Source of the DNA: CAYUYV01 sp964561475
GTDB taxonomy: Bacteria > Pseudomonadota > Alphaproteobacteria > JAJFIK01
DNA length: 64,000 nucleotides
Direction: 5' to 3'
Assembly (NCBI GenBank): GCA_964561475.1
Contig: CAZLPU010000008.1
Location: 18,675-82,674, forward strand
Below the pieces are notes generated by a model. That model worked only from the letters and a program-made list of their open reading frames with translations, did not search any database and was not told the DNA's origin. The position numbers and the translations under genes are program-made. Every line of letters begins with the position of its first letter. Position 1 is the stretch's first letter. Shown piece after piece: positions 53,648 through 63,124 of this stretch.

Positions 53648-54316
53648 TTAAAGATCCGCGCCTGCACCATCCTTGGCCGATCCGTCACCGGCTGCCCGCG
53701 CCACCGGCACCTTCATGCCGAAAGTCTGGGCCGCGGCGATGATCCTGGTTGCCGCCGTAACCCAGCACATGATCCCGTAGATCACACAGATTACGGGGAA
53801 ATAGGCCGGGAACAGGCAGAACAGGACAAAGGTGATAATGGTTTCGGTGCCCTCGGTCAGGCCACCCAAATAATAGAGCGATTTTGATCCGCGGATCTCC
53901 GTGGTCACCCCATGCTTGGCGGCAAGAATCGCAAACGCCAGGAACGTCGCCGCGGGCCCCATGAAACTCCACAACAGGAACGCGCCGTAAATCGCGTGTT
54001 CCGGCTGGCTCAGGATCATGCCGAACACAACCCCGGCGTAGAAAATGAAATCGAGGGTGATGTCGAGAAAGCCGCCCAGATCCGTCAACCGGGTCTGACG
54101 GGCAATGGCCCCATCCAGCCCATCCATGAGCCGGTTGAGGCCAATGAGCACCAGTGCAGTCATGTAGGCGCCCTGGGACAGGGCCACCACGGCCCCCATA
54201 CCCAACACAAAGCCCGTGACCGTCACCGCATTGGCGCCCACCCCCATACCGACGAGGGTTCTGGCCACGAGTGCCAAGGGCGGATCCACATAACGGCGCA
54301 TGGTGGCATCAAGCAT
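53648..54316 (-). CDS. CDP-alcohol phosphatidyltransferase family protein
   Basis: A 222-aa membrane protein. The catalytic motif at about residues 69-95 reads DGLDGAIAR, then GGFLDITLDF, which supplies the conserved aspartates, with one residue fewer than the common spacing between AR and G. Six or so helices are predicted. It transfers a phosphoalcohol from a CDP-alcohol; the alcohol is not evident. The start at 54316 has GGGAGAGGG upstream. It lies downstream of the threonine ammonia-lyase gene on the same strand. Confidence 0.87.
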   Translation of the reverse strand: MLDATMRRYVDPPLALVARTLVGMGVGANAVTVTGFVLGMGAVVALSQGAYMTALVLIGLNRLMDGLDGAIARQTRLTDLGGFLDITLDFIFYAGVVFGMILSQPEHAIYGAFLLWSFMGPAATFLAFAILAAKHGVTTEIRGSKSLYYLGGLTEGTETIITFVLFCLFPAYFPVICVIYGIMCWVTAATRIIAAAQTFGMKVPVARAAGDGSAKDGAGADL

Positions 54317-54383
54317 GGTGCCGCCCTCTCCCACTGATCAAACATATCCATGGCCGGAAAGACCGCACGCCATGCCCCATGGC

Positions 54384-55592
54384 TTACGCCGGTTGCCCCT
54401 GAACGGTAAATCCCTCGCCGCGCAGGCGCTCGATAATATCGTGGACCTGATCCTTGTCCCGGGCCTCGATCATCATCTCCAACATCGCATGTTTCGCGGA
54501 CATATCCAGACGCAGCCGGTGGTGGGACACCTCGATAACACTACAGCCATATTCCGCCACGATCGCCGTCACACGGGCGAGTTGACCGGGCGAATCCGCC
54601 ATGTCGATGCTGATCCGGGCGATTCGTCCGTCCCGGGTCATTTCCCGCACGATCACCGATGCCAGCAGCCGGGGATCGATGTTGCCCCCGCAGATAGGCA
54701 GGCCCACCTTGCGGCCGAGAAACTGCCGGGGCCGGGCCAGCAGGGCCGCAAGACCCGCAGCCCCCGCCCCCTCCGCCACCGTCTTTTCGATGGTCAGCAG
54801 CATATAGACGGCCCGCTCCAGGTCCTGCTCACTGACCGTGATCACCTCATCCACCAGGGCCCGGGTGATCGCCACCGCCCGGGCGCTCACCGCCTTCACG
54901 GCGATCCCTTCGGCGATGGTGGCGCCGCCGACCTGGGGCTCTTCTCCACGCAGGGCAGCGGTCATTGAGGCATAGCGGCTTGCTTCAACCCCGATCACCT
55001 GAATATCCGGCCTGACCGCCTTCGCCGCAGTGGCCATGCCCGAGATCAATCCGCCGCCGCCAATGGGAATGACCAGCACATCGAGATCCTGCACCGCCTC
55101 CAGCATTTCCAGGGCAATGGTGCCCTGCCCCGCCATCACCCGTTCATCATCATAGGGATGAACCATGGTGAGGCCTTCCCGGGCGGCCAGGGCCTCCGCA
55201 AAGGCCGCCGCCTCAACCAGGGTCTCCCCTTCCAGCACGATCCGGGCGCCGAAATGGGCGGTCTGGCGCACTTTCACATACGGAGTGTGCTGGGGCATGA
55301 CGATGGTGGCCGGGATGCCCAACCGCTGGGCGTGATAGGCCAGACCCTGGGCGTGGTTGCCCGCGGACATGGCCAGAACACCCGCCGTGCGTTCCTCGGC
55401 ACTTAAATTGACCAGCGTATTCAAGGCGCCCCGCTCCTTGAACGACGCCGTGAACTGGAGGTTTTCGAATTTGAGGAACACCTCCGCGCCGGTCACCGCC
55501 GACAGGGTGCGTGACCGCAGGCAGGGCGTGTCTTCGATCGCACCGGCCAGGACGGCACGGGCGGCGTGAATTTGGTCAATTGTGACCGTCAT
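54384..55592 (-). CDS. Threonine ammonia-lyase (threonine dehydratase)
   Basis: A 402-aa PLP enzyme. The PLP lysine is in FTASFKERGALN, the phosphate-binding loop is GGGGLISG, and a substrate loop is SAGNHAQGLAYH. A C-terminal ACT-like domain (about 325-400, RISIDMADSPGQLARVTAIV) suggests allosteric control. It deaminates threonine to 2-oxobutanoate. The ATG at 55592 fits the family start; 103 further codons are open upstream but overlap the divergent gene. IlvA and catabolic TdcB-type forms are both possible; the length fits the single-ACT type. Confidence 0.9.
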   Translation of the reverse strand: MTVTIDQIHAARAVLAGAIEDTPCLRSRTLSAVTGAEVFLKFENLQFTASFKERGALNTLVNLSAEERTAGVLAMSAGNHAQGLAYHAQRLGIPATIVMPQHTPYVKVRQTAHFGARIVLEGETLVEAAAFAEALAAREGLTMVHPYDDERVMAGQGTIALEMLEAVQDLDVLVIPIGGGGLISGMATAAKAVRPDIQVIGVEASRYASMTAALRGEEPQVGGATIAEGIAVKAVSARAVAITRALVDEVITVSEQDLERAVYMLLTIEKTVAEGAGAAGLAALLARPRQFLGRKVGLPICGGNIDPRLLASVIVREMTRDGRIARISIDMADSPGQLARVTAIVAEYGCSVIEVSHHRLRLDMSAKHAMLEMMIEARDKDQVHDIIERLRGEGFTVQGQPA

Positions 55593-55749
55593 GGGCAGTC
55601 CGTACATGCTATAAGGGTCAAATGGCCCCCAGCCAGTCCGTCCGACAGATTGCGGGAGTTTCATGGGGGCGCCGATGCCGGTCTGGCGGGTCTGGACCGG
55701 TCCCGCACGCCGGATGTTCATCCGTAACAATGACATGGAGAGCCGCGCC

Positions 55750-56613
55750 ATGAAACTGTCCGCCCTGGCCGGGTTTACCGCCCTGACAGTCGCAGCCCTG
55801 GTCCCTACAGCCCTGGTCTCCACTGCCCATGCAGACGACATGGAGGGGATGGAAGTCATCACGGTCACCAAGATCGACCGGCATACGGGACGCGGGGCCA
55901 TGGGTCATCGCCTGAACAGCGCCGACTGGACCGGCCCGGTGGATGACGGCCCGGGACCCGTCGTCATCGAGTGGGACATGGTGGACGGAACCTGGGTCGC
56001 CAATGAACAGACCCCGGAGCAAATCGGCGGCGGCACCGGGATGGCCTCGGTCCCTGAAGATCAGCTTTATGAGCTGGAGCCGGAATTTTTCGAACCCCTC
56101 GCAGTCGCCGCCCATCCGGAAGACGACCCGGAGCACGAGGATGAGACATCCGAAGGCGGAGAGAAAGACGGCAAGGACGACGAGGAGCGGATCGAACGGG
56201 ATCCGGACTGGCCGGAACCCCGCCGGGACTGCATCAACGCGCGCCTGCTGCGGGATTTCTCCGTGATCGACCGGCGCCATGCGATCTTTTATGAAAGCCC
56301 CCGGCGCCCCTATCTGGTGACCTTCCAGCCCGGCTGTTTCAACCTGCGCTTCGCGTTCACCATCGCCACCCGCACCCGCACCGGCCGCCTGTGCGGCGGG
56401 GCCGGCGATTACATCTTCGTCGACCGGGAACGCTGCTTCGTGCGGTCCATCGAACGGGTCGCCAGCAAGGAACAGGCCCGCTACCTCGTCCAGGAACGGG
56501 AGGAAGAACGCCAGCGCAAACGCGAAGAACGCCGCAACAGCGCAGAAAGCAATGAAGCCGCCATGGACGCCCCGAAGCCGTACAAGGAAACCAAGTTCTC
56601 TCCCGAGGACTGA
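55750..56613 (+). CDS. Exported protein with DUF6491-like C-terminal region
   Basis: A 287-aa protein. A signal peptide covers residues 1-28 (ALVPTALVSTAHA). The middle (about 120-165) is strongly acidic (EDDPEHEDETSEGGEKDGKD). The region at about 170-240 has four cysteines and the pattern CINARLLRDFSVIDRRHAIFY, then CFNLRFAF and GRLCGGAGDYIFV, which resembles DUF6491. A charged helical tail rich in Glu/Arg follows. The function is unknown. GGAGAG lies before the ATG at 55750. A strong terminator follows. Confidence 0.75.
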   Translation: MKLSALAGFTALTVAALVPTALVSTAHADDMEGMEVITVTKIDRHTGRGAMGHRLNSADWTGPVDDGPGPVVIEWDMVDGTWVANEQTPEQIGGGTGMASVPEDQLYELEPEFFEPLAVAAHPEDDPEHEDETSEGGEKDGKDDEERIERDPDWPEPRRDCINARLLRDFSVIDRRHAIFYESPRRPYLVTFQPGCFNLRFAFTIATRTRTGRLCGGAGDYIFVDRERCFVRSIERVASKEQARYLVQEREEERQRKREERRNSAESNEAAMDAPKPYKETKFSPED

Positions 56614-56674
56614 ACCGGTAACCGTCGGCTTTTGGCCCCCGTCTCCCGCACCGGACAGGCACATCATCTTTATG

Positions 56675-56708
56675 CGTCACGCCCCTCACCCGGGCGTGAC
56701 GTTTTTTT
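56675..56708 (+). terminator. Rho-independent terminator
   Basis: CGTCACGCCC (56675-56684) pairs perfectly with GGGCGTGACG (56692-56701), followed by seven T. It ends the preceding gene. Confidence 0.92.
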
Positions 56709-56861
56709 GTGGGCTCACCTGATTTCTGGATGCGGTCCTGGATTGGACAATGATCGTCTCACGGCCATTTCGATAGTCCGCTACCGGATTTTTCCTCTGA
56801 ATACTGACGGCTTGCCCCCTGGGGGTGATCTGGCACGCTCCAAGCGTGACGGGCCAAGGCA

Positions 56862-58376
56862 TCAAGGGAATTGCGGGTGCACATCCAAATGTCCGGTCAC
56901 GGCGGCATGGCTTTGGGTGAATTCCAGGACCTGTCTGTCCTCACCGAAGGGGCCTATGGCCTGGATGCCCATGGGGCGGCCCGCATTGTCGAAGCCCGCG
57001 GGGATGTTGACCACGGGCAGGCCGGCCAGACTGGGACCGATGACGACTTCCATCCAGCGATGATAGGTGTCCATGGGCTGGCCTGCGATACTGGTAGGCC
57101 AGGGCTGGTCTTTCGGGAAAGGGAACACCTGGGCGGAGGGCAGCATCAAGAGGTCATAGGTCTCGAACAGGGTGTTCAGGGTACGGTACCAGGCGGCGCG
57201 CACCATGCCCGACTGGAACACCGCCTCCACCGTGAGGCCAAAGGCACTTTCGATTTCCCAGATCACTTCCGGCTTCAACTGCGCCCTGGTTTCCAGGTTG
57301 TCGTAAAGGGGCTTCATGGCGAGGCGGGACCAGTGGCGCAGGTTCAACCAGGCACGCCAGAGCCGGTCCATGTCGAAACTGATGGTGCAGTCCTCGATCA
57401 CCGCTCCGTTTGCGGAGAACTGAGTGAGACTTGAACGGCACAGCTCGAGAATGCCGGGCTCCATGGGCAGATGACCGCCGAGATCCCCCAACCAGCCAAT
57501 TCTCAAGCCCTTCAGATCCATGGGGCTCAAACGATCCGGAGGCGGCAGGTCATCCCTCAGGGTCAGGGGGGTGCGGGAATGCCGGCCCGCCATGGTGACC
57601 AGCAGCCGGTAGGTATCTTCCGGATTGCGGCCCATGGGACCGGCGGTGCCGATCTGCTGGAAGAAGAGATCCGCTGCCGGATCACCGGGCACCCTGCCCT
57701 GGGTAGGGCGAAAGCCGATGACATTGTTATAGGCGGCGGGGTTGCGCAGGGACCCCATGAAATCGCTGCCATCGGCCACGGGAAGCAGATGCAGCGCAAG
57801 AGCGCTGGCGGCACCGCCGCTGCTTCCGCCTGCCGTCAGGGCCGGATCATAGGCGCAAGCCGTGGCGCCGAACACCCGGTTGTAGGTCTGGGATCCCATG
57901 CCGAATTCAGGCACATTGGTCTTGGCAATGATCAACGCGCCCTGGGCACGGATCCGGGCCACGAACAGGGCGTCCCGCTGGGCAATCGTCCCTGCAAATA
58001 TCGGTGAACCATAGGACGTGGGCAGATCGATGGCGTCCTCCAGATCCTTCACCCCATGGGGCATGCCGTGCATCCACCCCCAATAATCCCCCCGGTCCAG
58101 GGCCTGATCCGCACCGGATGCATAAGCCATGCAATCGTCATCGGGCAGCATACTGACAAGGGCATTATAGGTGCCGTTCAGTGCCGCAATCCGGCTCAGA
58201 TAGGCGGCCATGACCTCCCGGCAACTCACCAGGCGCTGACGGATGGCGCTGGAGAGCACCGTGGCGGACATGGCCGTGATGTCCGCGGGAAGATCCGCCG
58301 CGGCCACGTCCGGCGTTATGAGCGCCCGCCGGGCGTGGACCGGATCCCCGTCTTGAAGCGTGGTCTTGCGTTCCAT
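56862..58376 (-). CDS. Amidase (amidase signature family)
   Basis: A 504-aa enzyme with the Ser-cisSer-Lys triad. The lysine is in MPHGVKDLEDA, and the serines are in the glycine/serine-rich loop TAGGSSGGAASALAL and DGSDFMGSLRNPA. It hydrolyses an amide to acid plus ammonia. It is divergent from matB, 96 bases apart. Because malonamidase belongs to this family, malonamate is a possible substrate, but the sequence does not settle this. No signal peptide is present. Confidence 0.88.
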   Translation of the reverse strand: MERKTTLQDGDPVHARRALITPDVAAADLPADITAMSATVLSSAIRQRLVSCREVMAAYLSRIAALNGTYNALVSMLPDDDCMAYASGADQALDRGDYWGWMHGMPHGVKDLEDAIDLPTSYGSPIFAGTIAQRDALFVARIRAQGALIIAKTNVPEFGMGSQTYNRVFGATACAYDPALTAGGSSGGAASALALHLLPVADGSDFMGSLRNPAAYNNVIGFRPTQGRVPGDPAADLFFQQIGTAGPMGRNPEDTYRLLVTMAGRHSRTPLTLRDDLPPPDRLSPMDLKGLRIGWLGDLGGHLPMEPGILELCRSSLTQFSANGAVIEDCTISFDMDRLWRAWLNLRHWSRLAMKPLYDNLETRAQLKPEVIWEIESAFGLTVEAVFQSGMVRAAWYRTLNTLFETYDLLMLPSAQVFPFPKDQPWPTSIAGQPMDTYHRWMEVVIGPSLAGLPVVNIPAGFDNAGRPMGIQAIGPFGEDRQVLEFTQSHAAVTGHLDVHPQFP

Positions 58377-58472
58377 GGCCTCCCTCCGTCCAAAGCCGGG
58401 GCTGACATCTTGTGTGCCGGTTCAGCCGCCGATACCATTGCCCGGTTCAGGATCAGCGAGAGTGTAGCCGCG

Positions 58473-59987
58473 ATGCAAGACCATAATCTGTTTTCCCGCT
58501 TTCATGTGGCCAGACCCGGATCGGCGGACCGGGAGCTTTTGACCACCCCACAAGGGCGCACACTGACTTACGGGGACGCCGACCGGTGTTCAGCACGCAT
58601 CGCCAATCATCTCACGGCCCTGGGCGTCAGACCTGGGGAGCGGGTGTCGGTCCAGGTGGAGAAGTCTGCGGACAATCTGTGTCTGTATCTTGCCTGCCTG
58701 CGGGCCGGTTTCGTCTACCACCCCCTCAATATGGGCTACAAACAGGCTGAACTGGACTATCTGATCGGCAATGCGGAACCGGCGGCGGTCATTTGCGACA
58801 GCACCAGAGAAAGCACCCTTGGGGCCATCGCCCAGAGTGCCCGCGCCCGCCATGTTCTGACCCTGGATCAGGACGGCACCGGAACACTGATGGAGGGGGC
58901 CCGGGACAGGGACAGCCATTGTCCTGTCCACCCCTGCGCACCCGATGACATGGCGGCTCTGCTCTATTCCTCGGGCACCACCGGCCGGCCCAAGGGCATT
59001 ATTCTGAGCCATGATAATCTGTTCAGCAATACTCAGGCTCTGGTGGACCTGTGGGGGTTCACACCGGAAGACCGCCTGCTTCACGGACTGCCGATTTTCC
59101 ATGTCCATGGCCTGTTTGTCGCCCTGGGCTGCGTTCTGGCGGTGGGCGCATCCATGCGCTGGCTTGATGGTTTCACCACGGATCATGCCATCGGCCATCT
59201 GCCCGGCTGTACAGTGATGATGGGTGTGCCGACCTATTACACCCGGCTTCTGGGGGATGAGCGCTTCACGGCGGATGTCTGCCGGTCCATGCGGTTGTTC
59301 ATCTCGGGCTCTGCCCCCCTCCTCACCGAGACCTTTCTTCAATTCGAGGCGCGCACCGGTCACCGGATCCTGGAACGCTATGGCATGTCGGAAACGGGCA
59401 TGAACACGTCCAATCCCCTGATGGGCGAACGCAAGCCCGGCACCGTGGGCCCGCCCCTCCCCGGCGTGGACCTGCGGATCACCGGTGAGGACGGCGCTGT
59501 TCTGGACCAGGGAGAGATCGGCGGGATCGAGGTCCGGGGCCGGAATGTCTTCAAGGGGTACTGGAAAATGCCCGAGAAGACCGCGGAAGATTTTACGGCG
59601 GACGGTTTTTTCCGCACCGGCGACATGGGCCGCATCGACGAGGACGGCTATGTTGCCATTGTGGGCCGGGCCAAGGACCTGGTGATCACCGGCGGCCTCA
59701 ATGTCTACCCCAAAGAACTGGAATTGTTCATCGACGCCCTGGAGGGCGTCAAGGAAAGCGCCGTCATCGGTGTACCCCATGATGATTTCGGCGAAGCGAT
59801 CATCGCCGTGGTCGTGGCCGACGGACCCATCAGCGCCCAGGCCATTATCGACGCCTGCCGCCGGGATCTGGCCGCCTTCAAGGTCCCCAAAAAGGTGATC
59901 TTCGTGCCCGACCTTCCCCGCAACACCATGGCGAAGGTCCAGAAAAACCTCTTGCGGGAGACTTACGCCGATACCTTTGGGACCTGA
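58473..59987 (+). CDS. matB: Malonyl-CoA synthetase MatB
   Basis: A 504-aa acyl-adenylate-forming enzyme. Motifs are the P-loop YSSGTTGRPKGI, ERYGMSETGMNTSNP (the MNTSNP form is characteristic of MatB), FFRTGDMGRIDEDGY, and the C-terminal lysine in NTMAKVQKN. It makes malonyl-CoA from malonate, CoA and ATP. No malonyl-CoA decarboxylase gene is adjacent. It starts at 58473 with a weak ribosome site; the open frame upstream is antisense to the amidase. A p-coumarate ligase role for PYP is unlikely given the motifs. Confidence 0.9.
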   Translation: MQDHNLFSRFHVARPGSADRELLTTPQGRTLTYGDADRCSARIANHLTALGVRPGERVSVQVEKSADNLCLYLACLRAGFVYHPLNMGYKQAELDYLIGNAEPAAVICDSTRESTLGAIAQSARARHVLTLDQDGTGTLMEGARDRDSHCPVHPCAPDDMAALLYSSGTTGRPKGIILSHDNLFSNTQALVDLWGFTPEDRLLHGLPIFHVHGLFVALGCVLAVGASMRWLDGFTTDHAIGHLPGCTVMMGVPTYYTRLLGDERFTADVCRSMRLFISGSAPLLTETFLQFEARTGHRILERYGMSETGMNTSNPLMGERKPGTVGPPLPGVDLRITGEDGAVLDQGEIGGIEVRGRNVFKGYWKMPEKTAEDFTADGFFRTGDMGRIDEDGYVAIVGRAKDLVITGGLNVYPKELELFIDALEGVKESAVIGVPHDDFGEAIIAVVVADGPISAQAIIDACRRDLAAFKVPKKVIFVPDLPRNTMAKVQKNLLRETYADTFGT

Positions 59988-60020
59988 CCGGCGCACCCGT
60001 CATCCTGGGACCTTGAGCTT

Positions 60021-60179
60021 AGGGCGGCGGGCGCAAAATCACGATCACCATTAAACAGGGTGGCCGCCGCTCTCGTTTTTTCGCTCACGGCGCGAGGCGC
60101 CTCCGCGAGGGCGGCGCAGTGGCGCCGGACCGCAGTCGCGGCCTTGAGCATGATGCGGATTAAACGCCTCATGCTCTAG
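60021..60179 (-). repeat. Dispersed palindromic intergenic repeat, copy B
   Basis: Reverse-orientation copy of the element at 13444-13601, differing at only a few positions. The right end reads CGCCTCATGCTCTAG, and the left end AGGGCGGCGGGCGCAAAATC. Confidence 0.9.
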
Positions 60180-60243
60180 GGTGCACACCAATCACATGCT
60201 GGTTTGCCGCGTGCACAGGCGCCGTACGACGCCATTCATGCAT

Positions 60244-62676
60244 TCACCCACGGATGGCATAACGCGACACGAACATCACGACTGAAAAGACGATGATCAG
60301 CACGAATGCCGATCGCGTGCCCCACTTCACCGTTGAGAAGATCTTGGTAAGGATCTGGGTGTTTTCCCGGGTCGCTTCCGATTCCATGATCAGCGCGCTG
60401 GTCTGGATGGTGTTGGTGATTTCCTGGAGCCTCGATCTCAAGGCGGTCAGGCGTTCCCCTGTCGATTCGATGTAATCGAAGGATGGCTTCACGGACCGGC
60501 GGACGAATGTCTCATAACTGACGAAGCCGTCAATGTTGCCGACATTCAGCGTCGGCCACAGATGCTTGAATTCCTCCGTGTGGTAGCGGGACCTGTTGAT
60601 GATGTACATCAACCGCCCGGAGCCGCCCGCACCGATCTGATCGAATTTCTGCCCCAGCTCGATGAGTTTGGATTCCGTGGTACTGATCACCTTGGCCAGC
60701 AGCTTCAACTTGTCGTCTCTGACGACGCTGAGATCCCTGGGCGGATGCTTGGCATAGCGTTGCTTCAGGGTTTCAAGATCAGCAGTGGGATCAAAGATGC
60801 GGTCGACACTGCGCAATATGGCATTCACCTCCCTGCGGGTCAGGGTTCGGGAGCGTGCTGGCACATCTGCTCCGTCCACATCGGGAAGATCCTCATCCAT
60901 GGTGACCATTTCCTGGCCGGCCTCTTTCACCACTTCCGTGATCATCGGTATTCTGCCGGTTTTCACCGACTTGGACGCCTGGTGAACAAACTGCTCGACG
61001 GCGAGACGTTCCTTGCTCCACCGCTCCAGGGCGCCGTCGAGGGATCGTCCGATCAGGCGGATATGGACACTGGCATTCTTGATGGCACTGATGCGCCGGA
61101 AGGCAAACAGCCGCGCCGTGGTCAGAGCATTCAACCGCTCGACAATCCGTCCGATCTGAGCACGCTGTGGCTCCCCCTTGGTCACCACCAGATAGCGCAG
61201 GGGATACTCAGAGAGCGTTTCACAGGTCGTCGTCTCAAAACCCTTGTATTTCAGATCCTCTGTCGGTTGGGGGCCATCATAGTTCGGACTATCGGGCACT
61301 TTCGGCCACACCCGCCGTTCAGCCCTGCGTTCAGGATTGACCCACCATTCCTCAATGCTCATGGCGCTGGGCAATCCAAGGGGTGTGATGTAGATGGCGC
61401 GCCAGTCGAAAACGCCGCTGGCGACGAAGTCGCGGAAATCTGCCCACGGATAAATACGGCGCATGAACGGCCAGAGGGACTTGACAACGGTATTCGGCTC
61501 ACCGGTCGCGGCATCAAAAACCGGAAACGGCCCATATCCCACATTGGCCGGGGCCGGACCGATGCTTGAGGGATCCGCGGCCATTCTCTTGATGGCCTCC
61601 TGCCGCACCTTTTGATACTCCTCCGAACCGGCGGTCTTGCATTCCGGCGCCGACATCACGACAGCGCGCACGTCGCAGAACCGCTCCCCGTCGTACCGGC
61701 CATCGTCGCCGGTCGGCACCTTCATGTCGAAGCATTCCGCAAAATCCCGCCAGATGCCCTCATAGAAGTAGTCGCTGGCCTCCCGCAGGGCGACAGACAC
61801 CTCCTTGGGCACCTCCCGTTCGGGGATCGGTTCGCCGTCAACGACGCCGGTCTTGATCTGATGTTCCGCGACCTCCCGGATCAATTCCAGATGCTTGTAG
61901 ATGTCATGGCGCCGCTTGCCTTCCATCTTGCCTGAGCGGAGCTGGGCCAGGTCATAGGCTTGGGCCGGATCGATAAAGAACGTGATCGTCACATGATCGA
62001 CATGGACATACACCTGCACACGCACCCGGATGGATGACGGGGGCGGACAGTCGGAACGCTCATTAAGCTGATCTGCGCTGGCCTCGTCCTGCCACCACAG
62101 GGTCAGGGACATGGAGTGGGGCCAGACCGTCTTGAACTGGTGAACCTCAGGATCGTGGGAGTATTTGAAGGGTTTGGCCCGGGCGAACGCAAACTTCTCA
62201 ATGCCCTCATCCTCTTGGGGATCACCCGCTGAACCTTCGTCACCCTCCGGCGTCTTTTTCTCCTGGACCCGCCCCCGGCGTTGGAGCGCCATCAGGAAGC
62301 CGGAAATCTCCTCGAAGAACCGCTCATACTGGCCATCGAAGAGATTGTAATAGTCATCATCGAGATCATTCGGATTTTGATCTTCACCGAAACCATATTC
62401 GCCCGGCGCCCGTTTCGGCCAAAGCCCCATATGCCAGACAAATGTAGGAGATCCCATGGAGGGCGGAGGGTTCAGGTCCCCCTCGGTGATAATGTCCGGG
62501 TACTGCTCGGAATAGGTCCAAAAGGCGTCGGTTTCGCAGTCCGGATCCGTTCTCTCAACGCCGAAAGGGATCAGCTTGGGATCATGAACACCAGTGTCAA
62601 GATAACTTTCAGGGACCGGTTCTGCTTCGGTGATGACTTCTGGTTTCTTGACCAGGCGACGGAGCCATTCAAACAT
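60244..62676 (-). CDS. Large tail-anchored protein of unknown function
   Basis: An 810-aa protein. It has no signal peptide; a single membrane helix lies at the extreme C-terminus (about 786-805, SAFVLIIVFSVVMFV). The last 200 residues are helical and coiled-coil-like (LKLLAKVISTTESKLIELGQ, LTALRSRLQEITNTIQTSA) and recall the stem of CorA-type proteins, without the GMN motif. The N-terminal 500 residues contain tryptophan-rich stretches (FVWHMGLWPKR, MSLTLWWQDE) and a block with cysteines (FCDVRAVVMSAPEC). I do not recognise a family. GGGAG lies before the ATG. Dispersed repeats lie on both sides, about 65 bases after the stop and beyond the next gene. Confidence 0.78.
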   Translation of the reverse strand: MFEWLRRLVKKPEVITEAEPVPESYLDTGVHDPKLIPFGVERTDPDCETDAFWTYSEQYPDIITEGDLNPPPSMGSPTFVWHMGLWPKRAPGEYGFGEDQNPNDLDDDYYNLFDGQYERFFEEISGFLMALQRRGRVQEKKTPEGDEGSAGDPQEDEGIEKFAFARAKPFKYSHDPEVHQFKTVWPHSMSLTLWWQDEASADQLNERSDCPPPSSIRVRVQVYVHVDHVTITFFIDPAQAYDLAQLRSGKMEGKRRHDIYKHLELIREVAEHQIKTGVVDGEPIPEREVPKEVSVALREASDYFYEGIWRDFAECFDMKVPTGDDGRYDGERFCDVRAVVMSAPECKTAGSEEYQKVRQEAIKRMAADPSSIGPAPANVGYGPFPVFDAATGEPNTVVKSLWPFMRRIYPWADFRDFVASGVFDWRAIYITPLGLPSAMSIEEWWVNPERRAERRVWPKVPDSPNYDGPQPTEDLKYKGFETTTCETLSEYPLRYLVVTKGEPQRAQIGRIVERLNALTTARLFAFRRISAIKNASVHIRLIGRSLDGALERWSKERLAVEQFVHQASKSVKTGRIPMITEVVKEAGQEMVTMDEDLPDVDGADVPARSRTLTRREVNAILRSVDRIFDPTADLETLKQRYAKHPPRDLSVVRDDKLKLLAKVISTTESKLIELGQKFDQIGAGGSGRLMYIINRSRYHTEEFKHLWPTLNVGNIDGFVSYETFVRRSVKPSFDYIESTGERLTALRSRLQEITNTIQTSALIMESEATRENTQILTKIFSTVKWGTRSAFVLIIVFSVVMFVSRYAIRG

Positions 62677-63124
62677 TCAAAATCTCCCAATCGGCGCGGC
62701 GTGACGTGAGAAGAATTCGAGTGACTGCTGATGTTCCATACTTGGCCGTCATTACGATCCGCTAATTATGACCAAAAAGAGATGGTGTCAGGCCCATGCA
62801 ATCGGGCGCGACATTACCGCACACCAGTAAAAAGCCGCTTTGAATGCTATCGGAAAAGCTTTGTGGAAGTGTTTTTGTTGGGTGATTCTCTAACCGAGGT
62901 TTGCCGTTCATGGCTTCTATAATGCTGACGCGAATGAAAAAAAATCTCGTGCAAAACTCTCTGATCAATCACCCACAATTTGGACCAATCATTTTTATTT
63001 CAGCAAATAAAGCCGCAGTGATAACCAATGAATACTTCCAAGACTGACGATTAATACATAAACCGTCGATCAATCGCCATCGTGTAGGCCTTTCGGCCAA
63101 TGGAGATGCGCACCGCTCCCCGTC
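62677..63124. other. AT-rich intergenic region
   Basis: These 448 bases separate two genes on the minus strand. From about 62760 to 63060 they are noticeably AT-rich. Short open frames on both strands lack ribosome sites, so I call none. Confidence 0.5.

Noticed and set aside
58473..59987. MatB considered as the p-coumarate:CoA ligase for PYP
   Set aside because: The YGMSETGMNTSNP motif and length fit malonyl-CoA synthetase, and it is 30 kb from pyp.
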